Shown in pieces: positions 56,601-64,000 of a DNA stretch of 64,000 nt. The DNA comes from Thiomicrospira sp. WB1. GTDB taxonomy: Bacteria > Pseudomonadota > Gammaproteobacteria > Thiomicrospirales > Thiomicrospiraceae. The DNA is taken from contig NZ_LQBN01000003.1 in NCBI RefSeq assembly GCF_001507535.1, positions 372,001 through 436,000 of the forward strand, written 5' to 3'. The position numbers were made by a program, and so were the translations under genes. The number at the start of each line of letters is the position of its first letter. Within the stretch, counting starts at the first letter, position 1. The notes beneath the pieces are model-generated. The model saw only the letters and a list, made by a program, of their open reading frames with translations. It was not told the origin of the DNA and did no database searches.

Positions 56601-56732
56601 CTCCTTAAGTCGGTGGCGGAGTCCATGGACAGGCATAATGAGATGGCCTCTCAGATCTTGTCCAATGACCGAACCAAGGCGTTATTTACCGAAATTGTAC
56701 TGGACATGATTTACCAGCGAGGCAACCTGTGA
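53622..56732 (+). CDS. hsdR: Type I restriction subunit HsdR
   Basis: 1036 residues. The nuclease domain has D136 with E150 and K152 (IDLVLFLNGVPVATLELK), the PD-ExK site. The helicase has Walker A SAGSGKS (309-315), DEAH (424-427) and FTATP (near 478). It translocates DNA and cuts it when hemimethylation is absent. The gene starts 19 bp after hsdS. Its TGA stop joins the stop of the facing serine recombinase gene to form TGATCA. Confidence 0.95.
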   Translation: MKHTENVFETEIVDSLLSTHDWVEGNSQGYDRALALYPDDMLAYIKTTQPEQYKKFQKRYPKDTDQALVRFVAKQMDQYGSLYCLRNELKNVNIRFKLCQFKPDLETAQLMEPYRQNILRVVRQVYYSENNKNSIDLVLFLNGVPVATLELKTDFTQNVWDAVEQYRQARQPRDPATNKEEPLLAFKKRAMVHFAVSTDEVYMCTHLKGHKSHFLPFNKGNEGGAGNPPNPNGYATSYLWEDIFQKDTLLRIIGKFIHLEKKDKEDAQGRKHKSETLIFPRYHQVDAVRKIIEDVYQSGPGKNYLVQHSAGSGKSNSIAWSAHQLSSLHDKDNNRIFDSIIVVTDRNVLDSQLQETISQFERTKGVVQTINRTESGGSKSAKLSEALQEGASIIVVTIQTFPYVLEDIQKSMSLREKSFAIIADEAHSSQTGSTAKQLKKVLTSEQIEEGEELTVDDILAYAVQEEDTSNISHFAFTATPKDKTIQMFGTLPDPESPPSSENIPAPFHTYTMRQAIEEGFILDVLKHYTTYDVLHKLSSHDHSEVEERRAKAQITKWVKLHPYNIAQKVHIIIEHFKENVMHLLDGQAKAMVVTSSRKQAVRYKQAFDKYVMNAGYEGIQAMVAFSGSLVDEDQNGQTREFTEGNMNPGLKGREMRKAFDTDEYQVMIVANKFQTGFDQPKLCAMYVDKKLSGVDAVQTLARLNRIYPGKEDVFIIDFMNKPEEIKEAFSPFYETTMLSDVTDPNIIFEMQYQLEEEGIFTIKEVDDFADAYFDPNGKQEKMSAAVKPATDRFKTRYKAAVTEIKTILDRQIEAINDGDETAIHNTGVELKTAKEYKNALDRFKKRLTQFVRMYEFLSQIQSYEDTELEKLSAFCRGLAPNLATLREDDQIDLTDVELTHYSIKNRKTHKIDLKSEKLDPSQAGTAGATEPKTDTIENIVKQLNDAFAGELTDDDMVNYARTIADKVLEDTTTKTQLKNNPRDQAQLSDFPQVLLKSVAESMDRHNEMASQILSNDRTKALFTEIVLDMIYQRGNL

Positions 56733-57302
56733 TCATTGGACCGGGCCAGATTCTGGTTCATTGAGGTACTTGTTGAGCGTGACCCGAGAGACTCCGTAAT
56801 CCTTGGCCACTTCGGTTTTGGTGATGTGAGGGTCTTTGAGCAATGCTCTGATTTTGCGAACGTCAGAGCGACTCAGTGAGCGACGTCGGCCACCTTTGCG
56901 GCCTCTGGCCCTGGCGGCTTTAAGACCGGCTTTAGTGCGCTCAGAGATCAGATTGCGTTCGAATTCGGCCAAAGAGGCAAAGATGTGAAACACCAGCTTG
57001 CCTGTTGGCGAGGTGGTATCAATCGATTCTTTGAGGCTTTTGAATCCAATGCCTCGTTTTTCGAGGTCAGATACGATCTCAACCAGATCTTTTAAATTGC
57101 GGCCTAACCGATCTAACCGAAAGACGACAAACGAATCGCCTTTCCTGAGACTTTTAAGGGCATTGTTGAGTTCAGGACGGTCTCGGTGCTTACCACTCCA
57201 TGTTTCGGAGTAGATGACTTCGCATCCGGCATCTTGTAATGCATCAACCTGCAAATCATAGCTTTGATCTTCTGTACTGACTCTCGCATACCCTATATCC
57301 AT
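56733..57302 (-). CDS. Serine recombinase (Pin/Tn3 resolvase type)
   Basis: 189 residues. The catalytic serine is S9 in YARVSTEDQ; the arginines of VVFRLDRLGRNLKDL follow, and a C-terminal Hin-type HTH (ITKTEVAKDYGVSRVTLNKYL) completes it. It could resolve, invert or transpose DNA. Gene convergent with hsdR and immediately adjoining it. No obvious invertible segment is seen in hsdS, though this family sometimes acts there. Confidence 0.9.
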   Translation of the reverse strand: MDIGYARVSTEDQSYDLQVDALQDAGCEVIYSETWSGKHRDRPELNNALKSLRKGDSFVVFRLDRLGRNLKDLVEIVSDLEKRGIGFKSLKESIDTTSPTGKLVFHIFASLAEFERNLISERTKAGLKAARARGRKGGRRRSLSRSDVRKIRALLKDPHITKTEVAKDYGVSRVTLNKYLNEPESGPVQ

Positions 57303-57680
57303 TTACACCCCGCCGTTTTGTTTACGTAGAAAAGTTAACGGCTATATTTACACAATTTGCTCAGAAATCAATAGATCGGCGGCCAGGCAGCAAGACGTAA
57401 AGAAAACGGTCGTTTAATTCAGGAGCATATGAAACGGTTTTCCTTAATTATCAGATCAAGGATAAAATGGCTATTTTGGTTATACAAATTAATAGACTGT
57501 TTATAGAATTAAATTTCAAATAACCCCATATGTTTATTGTGGGGTGAGCTTATATTTAATTATTGGTTTAAATATTACATCTATAACGAATGATAAATTG
57601 TATTAAACTTTCTAAAACATAAATAATTTTTATTAAATTAAAAATCTAATACAAATTATTAAAAAGGTTTTAAGATTATT
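57303..57680. other. A+T-rich gap before the membrane/TIR gene group
   Basis: 378 bp without a convincing gene. The part near 57,303-57,420 is the likely promoter and possible crossover site of the recombinase. The rest is very A+T-rich and leads into the next gene, whose ATG has AAAAAGG about 12 bp upstream. Confidence 0.35.
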
Positions 57681-58937
57681 ATGACGTTAGAAGAAATGGA
57701 AAAGTTTTCCAGTTCATTGAAAAGAAATGACGTGAAATATCCGTCAAATTTGACTGACTATTTTGGGGAAAGAATTGAATTTACAACACTTGGAGAGCTT
57801 GTTTCCTTTCTGAGTTCTGAATATAAGTTTTGGTTTGAAAAATTATCAAATATTCCTAACCAGAATAGTGGGCTCTTAAGCCAAATTAAAAATACAAGTC
57901 TGAATCACATCAAGAAATTCATTCAAGGCGCTGAAAATGCTGTATCAAATGAGCAAAAAACAAACTTAATTTCACAACTTCAAAGGCTATATAAATCCGA
58001 ACTTATTTCTTTAGGGCAAAAATGGATTCAAAGAAATGACACATCTGTCGATATAATATTAGAAATTAATGAAAAATATAACAATAATATTTTAGATACT
58101 TTTTTATCTATTTTAAAAAACCCTGATCAGAACCATCCTATAAATAATTCAAATCAGTTGATTGCTTTCTTTGAATATTACAAGTTCAAAGGGTATGAAT
58201 CAAATGGATTATTTGATTTCGCCAAAAGTTCAGAAGAGTCCATTAACCAGATTCGTTCTGAATTGAGGGAATCTTCAAATCAGCTTTTTGAAAGTATACG
58301 TATAAAACATCAAGACATAGATCAGTATTTTCAAGATCAAATTGAGCAATTTGAAAAAGAGAAAGAATCTCAGGCAACACAGCATGAGAAACAAGCATCA
58401 GGCCAGTCTTCAAAATTTGATGGGAAGATGGAGGAGTGGCAACAAAGAGCTAAAGAGTTTGAGGAGGAATATAAGGAAAAATTAAGATTTAAAGGTCCTG
58501 CTCAATATTGGCAACAGGCAGCTAATACCCATATTTTTTGGTCTATGACATGGGGCACGTTTTTATTAATGATTATTGTCTTTGGGCTCATGGAAATATC
58601 AGTTTTCTTTAAAATCTGGCTGCAAGGAAAAGAACTTCCTGTTCAACTAGATACTTTGCAAGGCGCTGCATTGCTTTTAGCATTCGCTTCTGCTTATGCA
58701 TTTATTATTTCAGTTCTTGCAAAACTCACTTTGAGCTCTGTACATCTATACCGTGATGCAAGAGAAAGAGAGCAGCTTACGCATTTGTACTTGTCACTTG
58801 CTAATAAAACAGATTTTGACAACGAAACACGGAAAATTGTCCTCCAGTCTTTATTTAGCCGATCAGATTCAGGCTTATTGGGAAAAGACGGAGGTGTGCC
58901 AGTAATGCCTGTTATTGATATTTTTAAGAAAAACTAA
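57681..58937 (+). CDS. Coiled-coil membrane protein of the TIR group (DUF6161-like)
   Basis: 418 residues. Residues 1-180 are a mixed helical domain, 180-275 form a charged coiled coil, and two membrane helices follow at about 287-309 and 326-349. The C-terminal 65 residues (HLYRDAREREQLTHLYLSLA and LQSLFSRSDSGLL) recall proteins labelled DUF6161; this recollection is not checked. DNA composition is far more A+T-rich than the flagellar part. With the TIR gene next to it, it could be a sensor or membrane effector of a defence unit. Function unknown. Confidence 0.75.
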   Translation: MTLEEMEKFSSSLKRNDVKYPSNLTDYFGERIEFTTLGELVSFLSSEYKFWFEKLSNIPNQNSGLLSQIKNTSLNHIKKFIQGAENAVSNEQKTNLISQLQRLYKSELISLGQKWIQRNDTSVDIILEINEKYNNNILDTFLSILKNPDQNHPINNSNQLIAFFEYYKFKGYESNGLFDFAKSSEESINQIRSELRESSNQLFESIRIKHQDIDQYFQDQIEQFEKEKESQATQHEKQASGQSSKFDGKMEEWQQRAKEFEEEYKEKLRFKGPAQYWQQAANTHIFWSMTWGTFLLMIIVFGLMEISVFFKIWLQGKELPVQLDTLQGAALLLAFASAYAFIISVLAKLTLSSVHLYRDAREREQLTHLYLSLANKTDFDNETRKIVLQSLFSRSDSGLLGKDGGVPVMPVIDIFKKN

Positions 58938-59035
58938 CATTTTTTAATGTTGACAACAAGAAAATCCATAATAATTGTTTGGATCAAATTGTTGAGTGGG
59001 ATAAATCTTGTAGTTAACCGAATTTCTATATCTTT

Positions 59036-59683
59036 ATGATAAAGTTACCTTCATCACAAACAGATCATGATGACTCAGAAGAACTCAAATTATCGCACTT
59101 AGTCAGTGCTGGTATTGGATCCGTTTTTTTTCGTAATCCTGTAGGTTTGGTGGCTGGGTTGGTTATCGGATCCCTTTTAGATGAATTTTTTGGAGATGAT
59201 ATGCCAAAAGTGCCCGTTTTTTACAGCTTTCATTATGCTAAGGACGTAATGCGAACAAGTCTTATCAGAAACATTGGGGCATTAGACGGTAATCCTCCAA
59301 CTTCTACTGCTGATTGGGAAAAAATCAAGCAGTCAGAAACTGGCATTAAACGTTGGATCGACAACAATATGAAATACAAAAGGTGTTTAGTTGTTCTTAT
59401 TGGAGAAGACACGCACCAAAGAAAATGGATTAACTACGAAATAGAAAAAGCTTGGAAAGACAAAAAAGCCATAATAGGCATACATATTCACAATATAAGA
59501 TGTCCACGCACAGGATTTTCAAAAAAAGGCAAGAATCCTTTCGATAATTTTTATTTTGATAATGGTACCTTGCTTTCCTCATATATAAAGGTTTATGACC
59601 CTGATCCTAGAGATGCATATAATCAAATACGACTTAATATAAGTCGGTGGATCCATGAAGCTATCCAAGATAAAAGGGCTTAA
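59036..59683 (+). CDS. TIR-like (ThsB/DUF1863-type) protein with N-terminal hydrophobic segment
   Basis: 215 residues. From residue 58 it has VPVFYSFHYAKDV, DWEKIKQSETGIKRWID, CLVVLIGEDTHQRKWINYEI and AIIGIHIHNI, the pattern of TIR-like proteins such as ThsB of Thoeris. The Glu in WINYEIEKAW is at the position expected for the catalytic or conserved acid. A glycine-rich hydrophobic stretch at 22-52 precedes it and may anchor it to the membrane. The next gene, 3 bp after its stop, encodes a small membrane protein. Confidence 0.82.
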   Translation: MIKLPSSQTDHDDSEELKLSHLVSAGIGSVFFRNPVGLVAGLVIGSLLDEFFGDDMPKVPVFYSFHYAKDVMRTSLIRNIGALDGNPPTSTADWEKIKQSETGIKRWIDNNMKYKRCLVVLIGEDTHQRKWINYEIEKAWKDKKAIIGIHIHNIRCPRTGFSKKGKNPFDNFYFDNGTLLSSYIKVYDPDPRDAYNQIRLNISRWIHEAIQDKRA

Positions 59684-59686
59684 AAA

Positions 59687-60133
59687 ATGCCGCAAAGTGA
59701 AGCAGAAATCTTTCCTGAAACCCAGTCTATACAAACCCACCTAGGAATTATTCAGAGTGTAATTCAAAGGATGGCAACAAACAGCACAAATTCAAAAGCG
59801 TGGTGTGTCAGTCTAGTCGCAGCTATTCTAGTAATAGTAGCCGATAAAGGGAATCCAGACTATGCTTGGATTGCTTTAATGCCCACAATAATTTTTGCTT
59901 TTTTGGATGCCTACTACCTTGCTTTAGAAAAAGGATTTCGTGAATCCTATAACAATTTTATTTCTAAGGTTCATCAAAAAAATCTTACAGAAGATGATTT
60001 ATTTTCAGTAAGGCCTGCCGGAAGCATGTCCAGGCACCAAATGGAAGCATTAAAATCCTTCTCCATTTGGGGGTTTTATTTCTCTATGGCTTTTTTAATA
60101 TTCATTACGAAGGAAATTGCATTAGCCACTTAA
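59687..60133 (+). CDS. Small three-helix membrane protein coupled to the TIR gene
   Basis: 148 residues. Hydrophobic helices are at about 37-52, 58-80 and 124-142. A soluble stretch between helices 2 and 3 (81-123) has EKGFRESYNNFISK. No enzymatic motif. The tight spacing to the TIR gene suggests that the two proteins work together; a membrane-disrupting effector or an anchor is a reasonable guess, not shown by the sequence. Confidence 0.75.
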   Translation: MPQSEAEIFPETQSIQTHLGIIQSVIQRMATNSTNSKAWCVSLVAAILVIVADKGNPDYAWIALMPTIIFAFLDAYYLALEKGFRESYNNFISKVHQKNLTEDDLFSVRPAGSMSRHQMEALKSFSIWGFYFSMAFLIFITKEIALAT

Positions 60134-60477
60134 TTATGGCTAGTTTGATCAATAATTTTCACTTTGCCGCTTTAGGTTTAGAGCTAAGTTCATTAGAAAA
60201 GGATTTCTTCATACTCGAATTCAGGTGCCAAGACTTGATAAATATTGATTTGTGCCACTGCCTCAAAAAAGGCTAGCTCACAAACAAATAATATAGCCAA
60301 CAGCTACAGATTCTAGAGTCAAAACAGTTTACTGTTACGGTCAACCAAAATCGGACACGTTTTCCGTTAAGTTATCCTCAGCGATACCGCCGCTGAGTTC
60401 ATGCGTGGAGGATTTAGGTGTGTTAAGATCAATCGTCATAGCTGAGATATTACAAAGTTAAATGGCGTGGTGTAAAA
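60134..60477. other. Intergenic stretch with a hairpin
   Basis: No convincing gene. An inverted repeat CTCAGCG/CGCTGAG is at 60377-60397. The part before it (about 60,345-60,365, GGTCAACCAAAATCGGACAC) looks like the end of a lost insertion sequence, but I cannot support that without a search. Confidence 0.3.
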
Positions 60478-60924
60478 GTGGGCGACGAGTACGAAACAGA
60501 AAAAGAGCGTGATGAGAAAAATGTCAGAAAATTCGGGAAAGCGGTCGCTAACGAATTCATATTAAGTCAATATCCGGGTCAACCATTTTCCCTGGTAAAT
60601 GAAATAATCGACATTGGAATTCGTATTCCACCCTACATCGAAGAATTAAGAAATCAATACCCAACCCCCCGTGAATTTGTAGAGAAAGTCATTTGCATAG
60701 AAGAAATTAGTATTACTGAAGAGTATAGGGGTATGGGTGCATTTAGAAGTGTCTTGAGAGAGCTAGCAAGCAAAGATTTCGATTATATTGTTGTAGGGCA
60801 CGTCACTCAGGAATACATGATTTCAATCCTTGAAAAAAATGGCTGGACCCGGTTTGAAGAGTTTTTCAACCCTCTTCCAACTTTTTATATGAGTTCAAAG
60901 GAGCTTTTAAAAAAATTGCCTTAG
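60478..60924 (+). CDS. GNAT-like acetyltransferase, unknown substrate
   Basis: 148 residues from a GTG. The central part (EEISITEEYRGMGAFRSVLREL) has the GNAT acetyl-CoA binding pattern (R/Q-x-x-G-x-G/A), then YIVVGHVTQEYMISILEKNGW follows as strand and helix of the fold. The start is uncertain, with no good ribosome site. Stand-alone gene; could be a toxin-like or metabolic acetyltransferase. No DNA-binding antitoxin gene is adjacent. Confidence 0.6.
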   Translation: MGDEYETEKERDEKNVRKFGKAVANEFILSQYPGQPFSLVNEIIDIGIRIPPYIEELRNQYPTPREFVEKVICIEEISITEEYRGMGAFRSVLRELASKDFDYIVVGHVTQEYMISILEKNGWTRFEEFFNPLPTFYMSSKELLKKLP

Positions 60925-61097
60925 TTATCAGCGTCTTCAGAAAACTTTTAAAGGCTCCAATACTCTCCCTGAGCGGCTTTTTGCTCATAAAGTTTCAAAG
61001 ACATACAGATTATTGATTGCTGTAACCAAAATAAAAATAGCTACGGTAAGACCGGTTATCCACCAGCGCTGTGAAAAAAAGACAACCGCCTTTTAGA

Positions 61098-61836
61098 TTA
61101 TTTGATCCATACGTCAAACACACCGGTCTTTTGCACCCGCTGAATGCGGTTAATCAGCTGCAATTCTTCTTCAGAAACCGGATCTCTCTTTTCCCATTTT
61201 TCGAACAGGACTAGCTGTCGCTTGGAGTAAGTGACGCCGTACGTTAGATTCATGTACTTGGCAATGCGGGCAATATCGCCTCTGATGGATTGGTCAGGGA
61301 TAATAACCCGGCTGGCAAAGACCACTTTCTTGCCATTTCCTCGGAAAGTACGTTTGTCTTCGCCTGAAATCGTCTCTGAGAATGGCTTGTTGCCACGAAA
61401 AGCGTTGATTTGACCAACTGCGGGTCCTAAGGTTAATTAAGTCGTTGTGAGCGGCTCTATAGCTCTCATCGTGATCTTGGCAATAGTCCCTGGGGGAAAC
61501 GCCGGTGATTTGCTTGGCTTTGTAATAGCAGCTTCGATATTCGCCGTTGACCTTGTACATCCAGGACGCAGGAATGACATGCTCCGCTTCTGTTCGCTTG
61601 GCTCGTTTGGAATACTTCTTCTCGAAAGCGTTTTCTAGGCCGCAACCCACAAGATCTACCGTCTTCTTTTCCCAGGAGCAGTTAACATAGAACGTGTCGC
61701 CTTTATTCCCATAGACGTCCTTGTACATCTTCTTCTTGGCTTGATAGTAAGATCCGCTAACGTCAGCTTGTGAGCATCCGGTCAGACCAAAGAAAAAAAA
61801 TAAAAAGATAATATTTTTTCGGCATGAGCTTTCCAT
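61098..61836 (-). pseudogene. Endonuclease I (EndA-like) lipoprotein gene with a one-base frameshift
   Basis: Minus strand. The first part (61836 leftward) encodes a lipobox LTGC, then EAEHVIPASWM and the motif HNDLINL. The frame then shifts: removing one T at about 61428 lets it run on as GPAVGQINAFRGNKPFSETI and so to VVFASRVIIPDQSIRGDIAR and the usual EndA C-terminus, in all about 245 residues. The later frame is open to 61098. So a single-base insertion near codon 136 inactivated it, unless it is a sequencing error. The signal suggests a secreted or periplasmic nuclease. Confidence 0.85.
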
Positions 61837-62128
61837 CGTTCATAACTGGGCTTAATGATACTGTATTTAGCTTGAAAGCTAACAGTTCAGGGATTTGGAG
61901 TGGCTCCGATTCGATCATGGATCAGCGTATGACTGTTTGTTCAGACCCGTTGTGAAGGGTGTAGACTAAATAGAAAGTTTATGGATAATGATCTCAGGTG
62001 CGAAACGGTTGGTTTATTTCGGATTCTTAGAGAAAAAACTGCAATAGCATATCGCCCATTGCAGCTTTGGTTTTGCTTCTGTCTAGTGTATTTGACTCAA
62101 AACAAGAAGCGGTAGGTATAACAAACTT
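61837..62128. other. Intergenic stretch without recognisable gene
   Basis: 292 bp between the endA relic and the next minus-strand gene. I see no gene, repeat or RNA here. Confidence 0.3.
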
Positions 62129-62506
62129 TTATTTGTCAGCTTTTTCTTTTGCAGGGGGTTCAACACTCGACTCGTTATTGTTTTCATCCTCTGCAACTCC
62201 CTCGGGTTTTTTGTCGAGAGTAAACAAGGCATCAGCAGCCTCTTCTACAATGCGATCAAGTTCAGCCATTGCTGCTATCAGATGCTGAGTTTCTTCTTCA
62301 GAAGGGCCTTCAACCATTACAGAAAAGCCGGTGCATTGATAGCGAATGATTAAATAATTTTTGATCGATTGCGAGAGTGTAGAACAAGCCTTCCATAATT
62401 GAATCTTTTTTTCACGCTTTTCTTCAATGTTTTCAGCATTGTCATCAGTATCACGTAAGCTGGAATTTAACCAATATAAATCTTTTTTTATTGTATTACT
62501 TATCAT
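62129..62506 (-). CDS. Hypothetical protein, mostly helical, acidic tail
   Basis: 125 residues, minus strand, ATG at 62506. Helical with charged residues; the last 25 residues (ENNNESSVEPPAKEKADK) look disordered. No family recognised. AGGAAC may serve as ribosome site. The neighbour at 62677 is divergent, so the two may share a promoter region (62,507-62,676, very A+T-rich). Confidence 0.55.
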   Translation of the reverse strand: MISNTIKKDLYWLNSSLRDTDDNAENIEEKREKKIQLWKACSTLSQSIKNYLIIRYQCTGFSVMVEGPSEEETQHLIAAMAELDRIVEEAADALFTLDKKPEGVAEDENNNESSVEPPAKEKADK

Positions 62507-62676
62507 TTTTGTTCCTTCTTTTGTGTCGACCCTATGCGACGTTATGATGTGTCAAAGCACCATTGCCCTGCCACAAGTAAATAATATGGATTTATTGGTT
62601 TTATATTTAGATTAACTATATCTTTTTTTTGATGTTTAATTATTTTTTAATATTTTTATTTAAAGGTTAATTTTTA

Positions 62677-63027
62677 ATGGATTTTGACAACTTGGAGTAC
62701 GAAGAAGTAGAGTGGGTTAAGCTAGAAATGTTTGAATTTCAAATGATGTTAACTTTCTATTTAGATGGGGTTTTTTTCGATGGTCAGGCTGATAAACACT
62801 CCCTTAGAATGGCCATTGAAGCATTAGAGCGAAACTTTGATGTCATTGAGGATGATATGTTTTTTGAGCGTACTCTTAATATGATTCCTGGTGAGGATGA
62901 ATATATGCATCTTGTTAAAGATGAAGAGGCCGCAGAATATGCTCAAAAGTTATACTCTTTGCTTAAATCTGGCTTAAGAATTAAGCGCTCGGGCATTACA
63001 GAAGTTCTCAAAGGAGGGAAAAGCTGA
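62677..63027 (+). CDS. Hypothetical small acidic protein
   Basis: 116 residues, rich in Glu/Asp/Met/Leu, helical; ends with a basic segment (RIKRSGITEVLKGGKS). No motif recognised. Start ATG lacks an evident Shine-Dalgarno. Accessory-region gene of unknown function. Confidence 0.5.
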   Translation: MDFDNLEYEEVEWVKLEMFEFQMMLTFYLDGVFFDGQADKHSLRMAIEALERNFDVIEDDMFFERTLNMIPGEDEYMHLVKDEEAAEYAQKLYSLLKSGLRIKRSGITEVLKGGKS

Positions 63028-63403
63028 CAGTCTAGCCAGCGTTCGTGATGAGATGAGGCTTGCAGCAATGGATGGTAGTTTGTGTCATATTGTGTCACCA
63101 ATCGAGTCTTTTTGTCCCAAAATCGAGCATGTGAGGGTGCGAACCAGTATGATCTAAGCTGTTGATAATAAACGAATATTCGTCTTGTAGGGGTAGGGTG
63201 GCTCAACTTGATCTCCCCACTCATAATGATGGGGTCGTTGTGGGTGGAACGGTTCATTCCTTCTTTCCGTGCATTAAGGCTTGTTAATATTAATAAATTC
63301 GAATGGATTCTATTACTAGTTACACCTGATAATGGATTGTTTCAGTAGAAAGGAAGTCGTGCACTATCTGTTCCAACACGGCTTCCCCAGTGAGAAGTCT
63401 TGA
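63028..63403. other. Intergenic stretch before the integrase C-terminus
   Basis: No gene recognised. A 12-bp palindrome ACGAATATTCGT is at 63172-63183. The remainder shows nothing I can support. Confidence 0.3.
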
Positions 63404-64000
63404 TCAAGCTGCTTGGCCCATGTTGTTTAGAAGGCTGTCGATGTAATCACTCCAGTATTGCATCATTTGACGTCGTTCTTCTATGCGATGCGCTTTGTTG
63501 TAAATTCCTCGTATTCCAGGGAGTCGATGGTGAAGTTGCAATTCAGTTAATTCGGATGGAAAGCCTTTCTCTGTTAAAAAAGTAGTGGCGGTGTGGCGGA
63601 GTCCATGGATTGTAATGTCATTTTGGTTCCATCCAAGCCTAAGTTTTGTTTTGTTAAGACTTCTTTCCGATATATGACCACACTTTGAACGCTTGCTTTC
63701 GAAAATAAATTCTTGTGGCTTTGTAAGCTCTATATGTTGGTCAATAATCTCAAAGGCTTGATCCGAAAGAGGAATTTTATAGTCGCAATGCCCGCTTTTC
63801 ATTTCCTCTTTCGGTATTTGGAGCTCTCTCTTCTCTCGATCGAAGTGTTTAAGCTTTAATGAAATTAAGTTCCCCGTCCTTAAAAATAAGTGTAGCGCTA
63901 AATTAAGAGCAGCGGCAACAGATATCCCTGCCTTGACAGAGTTAACGTCTTGTACGAACTGTTTGAATTGTTTTTCCCCCTGACTAGTTGATAAATCTAA
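63404..64000 (-). CDS. int: P4-type tyrosine integrase, C-terminal part (continues past the window)
   Basis: Minus strand; the frame stays open from the stop near 63404 to the right edge (198 codons visible), so the gene begins beyond 64000. Visible catalytic features are an Arg in LFLRTGNLISLKL, the HGLRHTATTFL box (His-x-x-Arg-His) and the tyrosine segment GIRGIYNKAHRIEERRQMMQ. This is the P4/CP4-57 integrase group, which commonly uses tRNA or ssrA 3' ends. It should catalyse integration and excision of the island with the AlpA-like protein. Confidence 0.85.
   Translation of the reverse strand, partial: LDLSTSQGEKQFKQFVQDVNSVKAGISVAAALNLALHLFLRTGNLISLKLKHFDREKRELQIPKEEMKSGHCDYKIPLSDQAFEIIDQHIELTKPQEFIFESKRSKCGHISERSLNKTKLRLGWNQNDITIHGLRHTATTFLTEKGFPSELTELQLHHRLPGIRGIYNKAHRIEERRQMMQYWSDYIDSLLNNMGQAA

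Noticed and set aside
60067-60276. Small frame overlapping the end of the membrane protein gene
   Set aside because: No ribosome-binding site or domain; composition matches random A+T-rich DNA.
60345-60420. Possible insertion-sequence end
   Set aside because: Only a vague likeness to IS ends and no transposase remnant or target duplication seen.

Overview
The window looks like a gammaproteobacterial chromosome: polar-flagellum genes in the Pseudomonas/Vibrio style (FleS/FleR pair, FlaG, sigma-28 and sigma-54 promoters), followed by a horizontally acquired island. No 16S rRNA or other taxonomic marker is present, so I do not name a genus.

Region 1 (1-15,600) is a flagellin glycosylation locus. 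It encodes a legionaminic-acid pathway (LegB, LegC, LegH, LegI, LegG, LegF and a PtmE-like nucleotidyltransferase). It also has an N-acetyl-sugar amidotransferase with its own HisF/HisH ammonia supply, a second NeuB paralogue, an APH-like kinase, a GT-B-like protein and a large Maf-type glycosyltransferase. The simplest reading is that CMP-legionaminic acid, probably in an acetamidino form, is made here and placed on flagellin by Maf.

Region 2 (15,600-42,300) holds six tandem flagellin genes (two are copies in a 1.2-kb duplication about 3.03 kb apart). After them come two FlaG genes, fliD, fliS, a fliT-like gene, a receiver-less FleQ-like activator, fleS, fleR, fliEFGHIJK, an MCP-like gene, motAB and fliLMN. 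The run stops after fliN; fliOPQR do not follow.

Region 3 (42,300 to beyond 64,000) starts with a PAS-GGDEF gene lying between two copies of a tmRNA (ssrA) 3'-end sequence. The second copy, with a minus-strand terminator, marks the left edge of an integrative element. The element carries an AlpA-like regulator, a free-standing degenerate intein-like protein, a RepA-like ATPase and a repeat-dense, replication- or partition-like region with a KfrA-like gene. Further right are a type I restriction-modification operon, a serine recombinase, and an AT-rich group coding a coiled-coil membrane protein, a TIR-like (ThsB-like) protein and a small membrane protein. Then come a GNAT-like gene, a frameshifted endonuclease I gene, two unknown genes and a P4-type integrase running off the right edge. 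The intact ssrA is predicted just outside the window on the right.

An over-represented palindrome, ACCAGGCCTGGT, occurs seven times in the chromosomal part, both as terminators and inside genes; I saw none in the island.
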